Shown: in pieces, positions 47,601-58,395 of the stretch
How the letters are laid out: each line of letters opens with the position of its first letter
How positions within the stretch are numbered: position 1 is the first letter of the stretch
From: Gordionus sp. m RMFG-2023
Lineage: Eukaryota; Nematomorpha; Gordioida; Chordodea; Parachordodidae
Direction: 5' to 3'
NCBI RefSeq assembly: GCF_954871325.1
Contig: NC_088779.1
Location: 4,466,846 to 4,530,845 of the forward strand
DNA length: 64,000 nucleotides
Notes under the pieces: generated by a model
The model's database searches: none
What the model was told of the DNA's origin: nothing
The model's input: the letters and a program-made list of their open reading frames with translations, nothing else
Program-made: the position numbers and the translations under genes

Positions 47601-50600
47601 ATTTAATAAAACGCGCTCAATTTATGATTTAAAATGAAAAAATAGAACAAAATAAAATTATTAAATACAAAAATATTTTGGCGCAATCGTATGAAATTCC
47701 CATGGTAGATTCTCTTCGGAATTGGTAAAATCAGATTTATTAGGGAAATTATAAAAGCGCACTATAAATCAGAGACCTACAGGCCCGACCTTAAACCCGG
47801 GCCGTATTTTAATTTTTTTAAATACACGGGCCGGGTCAAAAAAAGCTTTTTTTAAAAAACTCGAGCCGGGCCATATATTTTAAAACCAAATATTTTAAAT
47901 CACCATTATTATCTAGGCAAATTAAAAATAGATAATATATTTTTTAAAAATCGGGGCCGGGTCAGCAGATTAAAATAATGCACAAAGCAACTAAATATTG
48001 ACAAAATTTTCTAAAACAATTGGCGTAAGGCTGGCTTTGTTGCTAATAGTTTTTTTTTAAATGGCTACTCTACTAGTTAAAGCAAAGCACTAATAGAAAC
48101 TGATAAAGAAGGAAACATTTTCATAATTTTAGTATTACTACTTCTAATTGTTCAGCGTATTATAACAAGAGGAAACTCAAAAATATTATCATAATTATTC
48201 ATAAGCAATACAAATCAGGAACGTGAATAAATTTTTTTATGATTATTTTTTCCCTTTTTCTATTCAAGGGTTCCGAGAATTTATATGACGGCATCTGGCT
48301 TTTTTTGAGAAAATTTATTTCTAAAATAATACTTAATTCATTTTCTATAAAATCATTCTCTATAAAATTATTCTCTATAAAATCCTTCTCTATAAAATAA
48401 TTCTCTCTAAAACAATTCTCTGTAAAATATTCTCTATAAAATAATTCTCTGTAAAACAATTCTCTGTAAAATATTCTCTATAAAATCATTCTCTATAAAC
48501 GACATTCTATATAATTGTTTTCTCTTTAAAAGTTTCTCTATAAAATAAATTCTCTATAAAATCATTCTCTATAAACGAAATTCTCTACAAAATCATTCTC
48601 TATAAATGAGATTCTCTATAAACGACATTCTCTATAAACGACATTCTCTATAATTGTTTTCTCTTTAAAAGTTTCTCTATAAAATAAATTCTCTATAAAA
48701 TCATTCTTTATAAACGATATTCTCTACAAAATCATTCTCTATAAATGAGATTCTCTATAAACGACATTCTCTATAAACGACATTCTCTATAATTGTTTTC
48801 TCTTTAAAAGTTTCTCTATAAAATAAATTATCTATAAAATCATTCTCTATAAACGACATTCTCTACAATTGTTTTCTCTATAAAAGTTTCTCTATATTTG
48901 CATTCTCTATAAAAGATTCTCTGTAAAGACGGGATACCTTTTAATTCAAACCCCGCGTTTAAAAAAAAGGCCAATTAACATATGTTCTAACATCAACTCA
49001 AACTGAAATGAACGATGTTATTATGCACAACAATAACGTATATATTTAACAGCTGTTCTGGAAAATTATTTTGTAAAGGTTGCAATTTTTTCTAGAGGAT
49101 TTAACAGTAACAATATCAGGGATTTGGAACAGAACTTTGAATAAATTTACGGGACGAAACCGGAACATTCCAAAAAATATATTTTCTATTATTAAAAGAG
49201 AATAAAAAATTTTATGCATATATAAGTTCTTTTGATTATTTATTTATAATAATAAATAATCATTAATCATATTAAACTCAATGACATATAATAATGCCTA
49301 GACTAACGATGCATTCATTAAATGTGTACATCAATGAAAACAGCTGGGGATGCCATTTTGATTACCTATATCATTATTAACAATTTTAAACAAGAGGCCA
49401 ATTTATTCCTATATTTGACGCAAACTTTATTAAAGAATTGCCTGATCATCGAGATAATTAGGAAGCAAGTTGTCAATTTAATAGTATTTTTAACATTCGA
49501 ATAATTACTATATAGGGTCCAAAATGACGGATCCAACTGATTTACATTCAACGACACTTTCAAATGCATTATTATGAATGTATCGTCAGTCTAGGTATTA
49601 TTATATGTCAATGATTGAACTATATAGCAAAGTAATAACAATTAGCAAACAAGTAGTAAAATTAAAAAAATTAAAAAGAGGGGATAAAGATTATTTAAAA
49701 TGTGTAGATTTAAAAAAAATATATTTATATATTTTTCTAAGAACGTTCCGAAAGCTGGAACGGAATCGGAAAAAAATGTAAAATAAATTAACTTGCCTTT
49801 TAAAATGGAATCATCTATAAATTATTAAAATATAAAAAAAAGGCAGACGATAATATAATTTACAAACCCCAATCCTTTTTGTTTTATAATATACGGTTAC
49901 ATTTATATTGAACGCCTTATCTTCAAGCGTTGCGTTATTTAACGCTATCGAAATCACAGCTGATTCAGATTTAAAAATTAATTATTTTGGGAATATTTAA
50001 GAAAAAACCATAGACCTTTTTTTTTATCGAATTCGCTATTATTTTTATAATCGTTTCGTATATATTTTAAACCCATCGCAACATATGTTTACCGAATATA
50101 TCAGAATTATCAAATCAACATAACGCATAATATTTATAAATTATACCTATTTTATTGGCATCATTTTGTAGTAAAGCTGCTTTAAATGACGCCACGCTTT
50201 GAACATAAGCCCGTTTACTATAAGGATTTAGATGCAATCCCAATTTAAACAAGGGATTCGTTAGGTTTTATTTTTAAATTAAAAAGAACGAGGCAAAACT
50301 TAAACGCTCAATTTGTACGCACTATAACTGTTGCATTTAAAATTTTCGAGATTTTATACGTTTCCGCCCCATTTTATTTGTCATATGGTATTATATATTT
50401 ATTACAATTTAATAGGCAAAATTGGATATCCGGTGCCATTTTAGACGTTTTCGAGACAGAACCATTACCTCCCGATAGTAAATTATGGACTATGCCCCAG
50501 GTTGATAAATTTGATTGGCATTCAATATTAACAGTTTAGCAACTCTCGTAGGTTGTCTTACGATTAATTTACTACATTATATTTTTCTCGATATTTTTTC

Positions 50601-53047
50601 TGTTGACTTATGAACCCTTTTAAATTATTCAGAATTTTAAACTGGAATCAAAAACCTCATTAAAAATTATAATTTTTGTTAAACCCTTATAGTTATGATT
50701 ATCAAACCTTTCTTTCTTTCTTTCCTCTTTCTATATACATATTAAATAATTCATACATTTTTTACTTTAAAAAGCATTTTTCTTCAGCTTTAAAAAAAAT
50801 AATTAATAAAAACATAATTAGAGAATTCCTTTAATCAAACAACAAAACTTTTATATGTATAGTATACATTAAAATAAATATTCATGCCAAGGTTTGGAAC
50901 CTTGACTGCTAAGTTGTTTGGGTTCTTCTTTTTAAATTTTATGTTGTTCCTAATTAATAATTTAATTAGTTAATAAAACCTATAAAATGAATATATATGA
51001 CATTTTGAATATAGTTGTTATATATCGTAAGCTTATTCGAAATACGTGAAGATTTGTAAATCTCTCATTTTTAGGATTATTTTACGAGAAAAATTTTAAA
51101 AATTCGATTTTTTCCCATTAGAATTTTCCATCAATACCAGATACATAAACCTATGAATTTTAAGCAATTTTCCAGGAAAACATTTGATACTCTTTGTAAG
51201 ATATAGATTTTTCCATATAAATCGAAAAAAAAATCACAAATGTTTACGGCGAAAATTGTTGAAAATTTATTTTGTTGACGTTTTAGTCTAATTCTAAAAT
51301 GCTTGAATGCGTATCCCGATAAAATGGGCTTTTTCTTATTTAAATATCGTTCTAGTTAGATGACCTAAAAAATGAAAAAACTCCGAATCCCCTCATAGCG
51401 GATATCCGATGAGTCGTTTGTTTTTAGAAAAACTAAAACATAATATAAAACAAATTAGTTGCGATTCTCTTAAGAAATAATGGTTTGTTAAACGGCTGCT
51501 CGTTTTGAGCCGATTTTTTTTTTAAAAACGTCTAACTCAATAACTTAACCCAGAAAATATATTGTCTTAAGTATCGAGTTTTCGCTAATGGATTGTCTAA
51601 AACCTTGTGCCATCTTTAAGCGAAATCTTTAGGCTTGCTTAATATAATTTGGTCAAATAGAGCTGTTTAGCAACACCAACTTAGAACCAATTCTGATTCC
51701 TGGAAATTCTAAATTTGGCTCCGGGTGATATCTATTTTATATATCAAACTTAAAGCGTCTTATTATTTTTTTAAAAAAAAAGATTACGATAACTCCTCAC
51801 GTATCGGGAACGTCAATGCCATCAATGGTAATAATAATAATAATATTATTTTTTTTAATAATTTTTAAGGCTATATCCAAAATATCAAAAAATACGATTT
51901 CTCAAACTTTCGAAACTTTGACGAAAAAGAAGATATAAGCTTCTTCCAAATATAAAAATAAAAACATGTCCAAAATGTAATTCTAGAAAATTTCAAAAAT
52001 TTAACGTAACGATTTCGTTAAAATTTTATAACTACTTCTTGAAAGTCGTTTTAAAACTTTTTCGAATTTTTTTTTAAAACTGATTTTGGACATAGCCTAA
52101 AATTAGAATATATTCCCAAATTAATTATTTTCGGGTCAATTAGGACGCGTTCATTAATTTCGGGGTTGCTTTTTTGTACTGAGAATTGAAATGGTTCTCG
52201 GGTAGGAGTTAAATGTTGAAAGAAAGAAAAAATTGGCGCGGAGATGTAGGGGTCTTCCTCGCCCATCTTTTTGTTGCTAAGTGAGAATGATAGAATAGGA
52301 GATTTAAGATCGTTCAAATATTAGCTTAATCATTTGTGATACTTATATTTTAATAAGCGAGCACAAATTTCTGTCGCGTATTATTGGAACGCTGTGCTCA
52401 ATGACATATAATAATAATACCTAGACTGACGATGCATTCATAATAATGCATTTGAAAGCGTCGTTGAAGGCAAATCAGCTGGACCCGCCATTTTGGTAAA
52501 CCCTATAGTAATTATTATCATGTTTAAAACCACTATTAAATCGATAACTTGCTGCCTTATTATCTCGATGATCAGACAATTCTTTAATAAAGTTTGCGTC
52601 AGTAGGAATAAATTGGCCTCTCGATAAAAATTTTTAATAATGATATGGGTAATCAAAATGGCTTCCCCATCTATTTTAAAATTGTACATTTTTAATGAAT
52701 GCATCGTCATTCTAGGTATTATTATATGTCGTTGGCTATACTTGTGACATTTAAAAAATTCAGGTTAGCTCTAAAAATGGATAAATGATTTTATGATTAC
52801 AAAAGCAAGTTTTGGATATAAATATTTATTGACATATTTTTTTTAGCTTATTTCATTTTTGCTTTTATATCTGCATAAATTTTAAATATTTTTCTTATTT
52901 TTTTTAAAATAATCGCGCGTTAATAATATTTATTTTTATACACCCAAACTAATTGTTTAGGTGGCCAAAGTTTTCAAAGAAAATATGGAACGTTACGAAA
53001 ACAATATGCCACTGCTAGGCTTGGTAGATTATGAAAAAGAATTTTAA
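38627..53047 (+). CDS. D-2-hydroxyacid dehydrogenase (glyoxylate/hydroxypyruvate reductase-like), 11 exons, complete
   Basis: Likely reduces 2-keto acids such as glyoxylate or hydroxypyruvate with NAD(P)H in the cytosol. Exons: 38627-38741, 39735-39881, 40059-40096, 40195-40328, 41074-41153, 41855-41942, 42295-42415, 42874-42941, 50416-50500, 51783-51827, 52961-53047. All introns are GT-AG and every phase joins correctly, giving 1008 nt, 335 aa plus stop, the usual family length. The catalytic N-terminal half has WIQSVSAGVDG (about 80-91). The Rossmann domain has GLGDIG (164-169). After strand 2 comes LTRSRRRK (186-193), an Arg cluster like that of GhrA-type NADPH enzymes. Catalytic residues: Arg250 (NIGRGD), Glu279 (DVFETEP), His298 (TPHVSG). 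There is no signal peptide or membrane segment. The start is the only ATG that opens exon 1 in frame. ATTAAA at about 53097 could serve polyadenylation. Intron 8 (7.5 kb) holds a foldback transposon. Family is certain; exact substrate is inference, so no symbol is given. Confidence 0.93.
39243..39432 (+). mobile_element. TAGTGTTGTTAAA hAT-type MITE, decayed (intron 1 of dehydrogenase)
   Basis: TAGTGTTTATTAAAAGCTTG left end, family core (CCGAACCTTTGTGCCATATA, ATATTGAGTTAGCC), right end CTTTTAATAACATT. No clean duplication. Confidence 0.65.
43566..44005 (+). repeat. Left arm array of the foldback element (15-bp TATAGAGAATG units)
   Basis: About 25-28 units of 14-17 bp, consensus ATAGAGAATGATTTT. 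A subset with a TTG variant (ACATTGTAGAGAATT) is exactly in frame, giving a spurious pentapeptide-repeat frame (ENYIV) at 43848-44114. Confidence 0.92.
44160..44285 (+). repeat. Fragment of the GAACC-rich repeat
   Basis: AAACCAAACCTGAAACG, GGTATTAACCGTTATTA and CTGAACGAACC motifs match the family at 15.6 and 20.7 kb. Confidence 0.4.
44621..44645 (+). repeat. Second copy of the foldback terminus inside the element
   Basis: GGTTCCACATATTTATAGAG plus AAACC matches the element's own left end (43553) at 23 of 25 positions. It marks either a nested relative or an internal duplication of the end. A matching opposite end was not found. Confidence 0.7.
44733..44880 (+). repeat. Minisatellite of ATTATCGCGAATGC units
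   Basis: About ten 13-15-bp units (ATTATAGCGAATGC, ATTACCGCAAATGC, ATTATCGCGAACGC). It begins 90 bp inside the internal terminus at 44621, as the GAGAATG array begins inside the outer terminus, and has a similar unit architecture with different sequence. Confidence 0.88.
47077..47645. mobile_element. Nested foldback: 105-bp inverted arms around a second hairpin
   Basis: The outer arms (47077-47186 and 47537-47645) share, inverted, GTTTTATTAAATTT, TCTGATTTTGCC and GTGTAGAATA. Inside, GGAGCTCGGTTAATCGCCCG (47326-) pairs with GACGGGCGATTAGCCTAGCTCC-type sequence (47413-47434). A family of TTAGGCNNAA-like motifs runs through the interior. Non-coding. Confidence 0.7.
47770..47963 (+). mobile_element. 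GC-rich MITE copy, 3'-short (inside foldback element)
   Basis: It starts CAGAGACCTACAGGCCCG and ends GGGGCCGGGTC, the same right boundary as the copy at 76-190, suggesting a deleted subfamily. Confidence 0.6.
48336..48925 (-). repeat. Right arm array of the foldback element (inverted 15-bp units)
   Basis: Same unit in reverse complement (AAAATCATTCTCTAT), over 35 units. Higher-order repeats are visible: a block with CTCTATAATTGTTTTCTC then TTTAAAAGTTTCTC recurs about every 130 bp (near 48512, 48652, 48788). This indicates unequal exchange within the arm. Confidence 0.92.
49283..49609 (+). mobile_element. 327-bp MITE with GACATATAATAATNCCTAGA ends, copy 1 (intron 8)
   Basis: The ends GACATATAATAATGCCTAGA and, inverted, GACATATAATAATACCTAGA extend about 40 bp (through ACGATGCATTCAT). 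The interior has GACGCAAACTTTATTAAAGA, GCCTGATCATCGAGATAATT. Flanked by AAT on both sides, which would suit a 3-bp duplication. Confidence 0.85.
51481..51678 (+). mobile_element. TAGTGTTGTTAAA hAT-type MITE, decayed (intron 9)
   Basis: TTTGTTAAACGGCTGCTCG left end, CTGTTTAGCAACACCA right end. Family core recognisable (GAGTTTTCGCTAATGGATTG). Confidence 0.7.
51866..52103. mobile_element. 238-bp inverted-repeat element, ends AGGCTATGTCCAAAAT
   Basis: The left end AAGGCTATATCCAAAATATC and inverted right end TAGGCTATGTCCAAAATCAG match at most positions. AT-rich, non-coding interior with CGAAACTTTGACG-type short repeats. It lies in intron 10. Confidence 0.6.
52403..52730 (-). mobile_element. Same MITE family, copy 2, inverted (intron 10)
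   Basis: 328 bp with the same ends and the interior in reverse order (TCTCGATGATCAGACAATTC, TTAATAAAGTTTGCGTCAG). Copies 1 and 2 sit in two introns of the dehydrogenase in opposite orientation. The 90-aa open frame here lies within the element. Confidence 0.88.
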
Positions 53048-53280
53048 AAAAATTCTCAATTTTTTTCTTCAAAAATTCGGGTTATCATATATTTAATATA
53101 TTAAAAAAATATTTCAAGGGTTCTAAATTTAATTTATTATTTATTACCTCATTTATTTTTTTTTGTGATATCTATCATTCATAAATATTTAAATTTTGAA
53201 AAATATATTTATTTTTTTTTATAGCTTTTAAAGACTATTGACAACATTTATATTACTCTTTTTTATATTTTACGCAAATA

Positions 53281-53445
53281 TAGTCAATTATTTATACTAA
53301 TCATTATGAATGGAAAAATGTGATATAACGGTTAAACTTAATACGCAAATGTAAACCCTATATAGTCAATTATTTTATACTAATGATTATTAATGTAAAA
53401 AATGTGATATAACAATTAAACTTAATACGCCAGTATAGACTCATT
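53281..53445 (+). repeat. Two-copy tandem repeat, 82-bp period
   Basis: TAGTCAATTATTTATACTAA at 53281 recurs at 53363, with AATGTGATATAAC and TTAAACTTAATACGC following in each copy. Confidence 0.85.
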
Positions 53446-54699
53446 ATTTATATAAACGCGAATTATATTTGTTAATCATAATTAATAATTTTAAAAAATA
53501 TTAAATTTGTAATAGAATTATTGTTACTTTATTATAAATATTGTTATAAGAATATGATGATTATAAATTTAATTGTTGTATTTGATGTAAATAACATCTG
53601 TGGGGTTATATCATCAGCATCACTAAATCAAATCGAATATAAAATATATACTGTTTTTCTTTTGACATAATTATAATATAATGTTTTCATATATTTTGAC
53701 AATTATTCTTGGTAATTGGTCAACTTTTACGAAGAATCTTCAATCCGCATTGCAGTATTCATTAGTTTGATAATGATTAGGCTATCAAAAATTATAACCT
53801 ATAAAGTAAATATTAAAGAGACCAAGGATCGTATTCAAGTATGATGGTCCTGAAATAATTTTTAGGTAAAACATATTTAACAGTCAACTTCCAAGGAAGT
53901 AAATATAAATTGATCAATAAATAAGGATCCAATGACAGCAGTTCCAGGATGGTGTGTTCGGTACAGCCAATAATCATTTTAGGGTTCGTCTTCAGGAGCC
54001 GAAACCTTATGGGAGAATTTGATGTTAATGGGAGAAGAGTTTAAAAAATTTTTTTTTTTTATATTTGATTGTAGAATATAGTCTGTGCTGATAAATACCT
54101 CTTGCTCATAAAGGGGTGGCATGTCTCAATATGTATAATATTTAATATAATTATAAAACTCAACCATATATTGTTGATTGGTCGGAAATTAAATAATATT
54201 TTGTCGGTCTGGCGGTACGACCTTTTCCATCCTAATTTACCCAAGATAAAAAATAATTAAAAAAAGGAAATTGGTTATTTATTTTTTAAAATATTAGTGA
54301 ATAAGAAGAAGTTTAGAATATGACATAGGTAACATTTGAGCTGTAAACATTTTTTAAAAAATGAATTCGTTAGCCTTAGTCTTTCATTAACAGTATTGAA
54401 AGGTAATAATTATTAAATTGAGACAGGTTGTAATCTGAGAATGGACAAACTAAGTAAATTTTCCTATATTTAAAAAAAATGATTAATATATTTTTAACAT
54501 TCATCGATCCTTCTGGCTTTTAATTCATATTTTTAAGATTAATTATGTTCAAGAAAGAGGCCTCCTAATCTTTATATGAAAATTTATAAGGAATTTCAAT
54601 TTGTTGTATTACTTTTTTACAAAATTATATTTAATAAGATTTGTGGAATATTGATATTTCTAATTTTAAAGATTTTATATATATATTATTTATTGCCAT
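53446..54699. other. AT-rich stretch without recognised content
   Basis: No gene recognised. The minus frame at 54059-54244 has no recognisable features. Confidence 0.4.
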
Positions 54700-54704
54700 A
54701 AAGA

Positions 54705-55140
54705 TGAAAACTTCAAAAATTTTTCGTTTTATGTTTATGTAATTTAGTTTACACGAAATAAGTCAAAAAATTTTTTAAAAAATGACTAAACTGAGAATTG
54801 ACATCATAACTCCAAAAATAATGGAGGGAAAAATTTTTTTTTTCGTTTTATATACGAGTTAGTTTACACAAAAGGAATCATAAAAATAAATATTTTTAAA
54901 ATCTAAAAATAAATGACTAAACTGAGAATTGACATCATAACCCAAAATAAATTATGGAAACAAATTTTTATCGTTTTATGTTTATATAAATTAGTTTACA
55001 CAAAAGGAGTCAAAAAAAATAATATATTTTTTTAAAACCCAAAAATCTAAAAAAAAAATGACTAAACTGAGAATTGACAATCATAACTCCAAAAATAATG
55101 AAGGGAAACAAATTTTTTTTCGTTTTATGATTATATAAGT
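54705..55140. repeat. Tandem 120-145-bp units in the LTR fossil
   Basis: About 3.5 units, each containing TTTCGTTTTATGTTTATATA, TTAGTTTACACAAAAGGAG and GACTAAACTGAGAATTGACA. Two further units occur at 57720-57950. Confidence 0.85.
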
Positions 55141-55330
55141 TTGTACTAAATAAATTAATCCAGAGCAAAAAATCATACTCCTTTGATTCATATTATTATT
55201 TATTAAAAACTCAATTATATATATATTGCGCCATCTAACGGAAAAATATATATATGTGAATTTAAAATTTTATTATGGATATTTTCTATTTTGTTCTATA
55301 TTACATATTATAAGACTAATTTTTCTTCCA
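55140..55330. repeat. Direct repeat A1 of the LTR fossil
   Basis: GCGCCATCTAACGGAAAAAT and ATTTTATTATGGATATTTTC recur in the same order at 57950-58150 (repeat A2), with AATCCAGAGCAAA upstream in both. Confidence 0.85.
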
Positions 55331-57719
55331 TATTGAAGGTTTCTAAATTTAATAAGCAATTGTCCATCCAGAATGTTTACTGGTAATAGGTACAACAAAT
55401 TTAAGAGATTTTATTCATCAATTCAAATTACAATCATATAAGATTTATTTTATTTAAAAAAATAATTGGGTTTCTGACATTTTATTCCTCCATTTTCATA
55501 ATAGGAAATATATATATCATGATGTTGGATCAATGTAATATATTTTCCTGCTTATATATAGCTTGTAAAAAATCAATTTTTATAAACGAAAAATCAATTT
55601 AATAATTTACATAAACGAAAAATCAATTTAAATCAAAATTAACGAAAAAGAAATATGTAAAAAAAGATTAATCAGGTCATCTCAACATTCCACCCTTTTA
55701 GAAATGAACTCCACTCAGGTTCTTCTTGTATGTGAATCTTATAAGTTCATGATATAAACTTGATATCGCGCAGGCAACGTTTTATTTCTATTGGGCCTCT
55801 AAACGTCAGCTAGACGGTCATTATCTTGGTCGATGACATTTCACGTTTTCGCCCTCTGTCTAACATCTTATCGTTTGTCTTTCTTACCGGTTTCTTCATC
55901 ATTTATTTGTTCGTTTGTCCTTTGTTGAACTTGATAGTTATATAATCATCATTAGTATATTTCATTAGCTTTAGCTATTGAAAGTTTATTTAAAAGAAAA
56001 ATATTTTATTATTTATTATATATAATTATTTTTTTATTTTTTTAGTCCTTTTTTTAATATTCATTATAAAATTATCAAATTTTTGGGGCAATATTATATT
56101 TCTGCTTGGTTTTTTACTATTAAGACTCTGTTTTTGTATTCCTATACTTAGATCATCAATTCTTCTAAAACTTAGAGCAAAAGATATGTTACCACTCCTT
56201 ATATAGGATTGTAATTTATTTGTCAAAGCTAGTGGGAGAGACTTAATACAATTAAGGAACCTAGTATTAAATAAAATTGATATATAAATATTTAATAATT
56301 TCGGTTAATAATCTTACGAATGTTACTATTATTTATATGACTTGTAATCAACCATGCTATTAATATCCTGAATTTTGCACCATAATACTAAAGCTTTTAA
56401 AATCATAAAACTAGACAACTGTTTTATTTGGAAATTTTATCCCATTTATATACATTTTTTTTAATATGCAAAACAAAACTACAAGTATATTAAAAATTCA
56501 TAAAAATAATAAAAATTACAAGTATTCATAAAAAATAATTAAAATTACAAGTCTATTCAAGTTCATAAAAAAATTAATTCCTAGACTACATATTCAATAT
56601 ATTCACAAACTAATTTGTATTCAAATTAATACTTAGCAATCGTCGATCACAAGCGAATATAACAAGATATTGTATTGTATCTACTTCATATAATAAATTC
56701 CCATTTTTGCGTTTTACCGTGCCTTTGTTCCAAACATTATACTTGAAAGTTTTATAACTTTGTCACCATTCATGATATTTCTATTTAACGATATTTACGA
56801 TTAAATTCATTTACTTTATCTTCCTGTGGTTTAATTAAATCCCATCTGGTTCTTATAGTTCTGTTAAACATCACTTATCTTGGTATCTTGTTGGTTGTTG
56901 CGTTTGGTGTGTTACGATAATTAAATAAGAACTAAAGCTATATCTAAGTCTATTTTATTATTACTTTCCATATTCCTTTTCATGTTTATTTTCATTGATC
57001 TTATCATTCGCTCACACTGACCATTGGACTGTTGGTGGTGAGGCGCGGTGAGAATGTATTCAATTCCATGATCTTCGCAAAATTTCTTGAATAAGTTACT
57101 AGTAAAGTTGGTACCATTTTCACTGACTATTTTATTAGGTACACCAAATAAGCTGATTATTTTCATCAATTCTTTAATTGTTGACTCAGTGGTTAGGTTT
57201 CTCATTCTTCTAATGATAGAGAATTTGCTAAGTGCGTCAACACATACCATAAAATTGCTATTTTCAAATTGCGCAAAGTCTATGTGCACGCGTTCGAATA
57301 CTTTTGTTGTTTTTTCCCAAGGGTTTTGTATATTATGAGGATTATTTGCATATTTATTACATGTATCACAATTTTTCACCTCCTGATCTATTTCAGCGTT
57401 TAAACCAGGCCACTACAAATAATCTCTCGCCAATGATTTTGTTTTCCCAGCACCAAGATGCCCTTTGGGTAATTCTTGCAATATATTATTTCTCATATTT
57501 TTCGCTATTATGATCCTATTTTCTTTAAAGATAATATTTAATTAAGCTCATCCATTTCCATATTTTTATATTTCATGATTTTTTATATTGTTAATTACTT
57601 CCATTATTCTATATCAATACTAGTTTCTTGAACTATTCTTTTAAAATTTATTGGAAAGTCCTAAAATTTGTCATCAATTATTTCACCATCTATTTTTTGT
57701 ACTATCTCTTCTGTGTTTA

Positions 57720-58150
57720 AAACCCAAAAATAGAAAATAAAATGACTAAACTGAGAATAACTCCAAAAATAATGATGGAAACAAATTTTTCGTTTTATGT
57801 ATATATAATTTAGTTTACACAAAAAAAGTCAAAAAAATTATATATTTTTAAGATCCAATTATCTAAAAATAATGACTAAACTGAGAATGGGCATCATAAC
57901 TTCAAAAATAATGATGAAAACTTAATAATTTTTTTATTTTATGATTATATAAGTTTGTACCAAATAAATTAATCCAGAGCAAAGAATTATACACCTTTGA
58001 TTCATATTATAATTAATAAAAACTCAATTATAAATATATTACGCCATCTAACGGTAATATATATACGATTTTAAAATTTTATTATGGATATTTTCTACAT
58101 AATATACCTGTTCTATACATATTATAAATTTATAGACTAATTTTTCATAT
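57720..58150. repeat. Direct repeat A2 of the LTR fossil
   Basis: Second copy of the 54.7-55.3 kb block, carrying two tandem units and the CGCCATCTAACGG and TTATGGATATTTTC landmarks. It lies between the gag-like and integrase remnants. Confidence 0.85.
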
Positions 58151-58257
58151 TTTATTTAATTTATTTAGATAATTTTAATTTTGGATAAATTTGATTAATA
58201 TAATTAAAAAAAACATTTTATTTATATTTTTAATATAATTGATAACTTATTTATATG

Positions 58258-58395
58258 TTTTGTAGTCTTAAAACATAACTAAAAAAAACTTTATTCTTTG
58301 AAAAAAAAGAATAAATTACAATCTTCGAATCGTAAAAAAAACAATTTTTTTTTTAAATAAAATAGAAAAATATCTTTGACCTCATTTCTTTTTCT
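58258..58395. repeat. Direct repeat B1 flanking the gag-like remnant
   Basis: TGTAGTCTTA...AACATAACTAAAA, TACAATCTTCGAATCGTAAA and ATATCTTTGACCTCATTTC recur at 59353-59500, and continue at 60002 beyond the inserted 501-bp element. Confidence 0.85.

Larger units (their letters stand above)
43553..48938. mobile_element. 5.4-kb foldback (FB-like) DNA transposon with tandem-repeat arms
   Basis: The left end GGTTCCACGTCTTTATAGAG and the inverted right end GGTATCCCGTCTTTACAGAG match at 16 of the first 20 positions. TTTTAATTC flanks it exactly (43544-43552, 48939-48947), a 9-bp target duplication. Each terminus leads into an array of about 15-bp TATAGAGAATG units, the two arrays lying in opposite orientation, so the arms fold back on each other around a 4.3-kb centre. 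Long tandem-repeat arms with 9-bp duplications are the hallmark of Drosophila FB elements; GG-starting ends with 8-9-bp duplications also occur in MULE and Merlin elements. No transposase was recognised inside, so it is probably non-autonomous. It lies in intron 8 of the dehydrogenase and raises that intron from about 2.1 to 7.5 kb. The centre contains nested repeats, listed separately. Confidence 0.82.

Noticed and set aside
52051-52266. Minus-strand frame starting MGEEDPYIS in intron 10
   Set aside because: Codon use looks reasonable, but its C-terminal part runs into the inverted end of a small element (51866-52103) and no family is recognised.
56026-56226. Separate 66-aa host gene
   Set aside because: It lies within the LTR fossil, has no independent features, and is more simply part of that relic.
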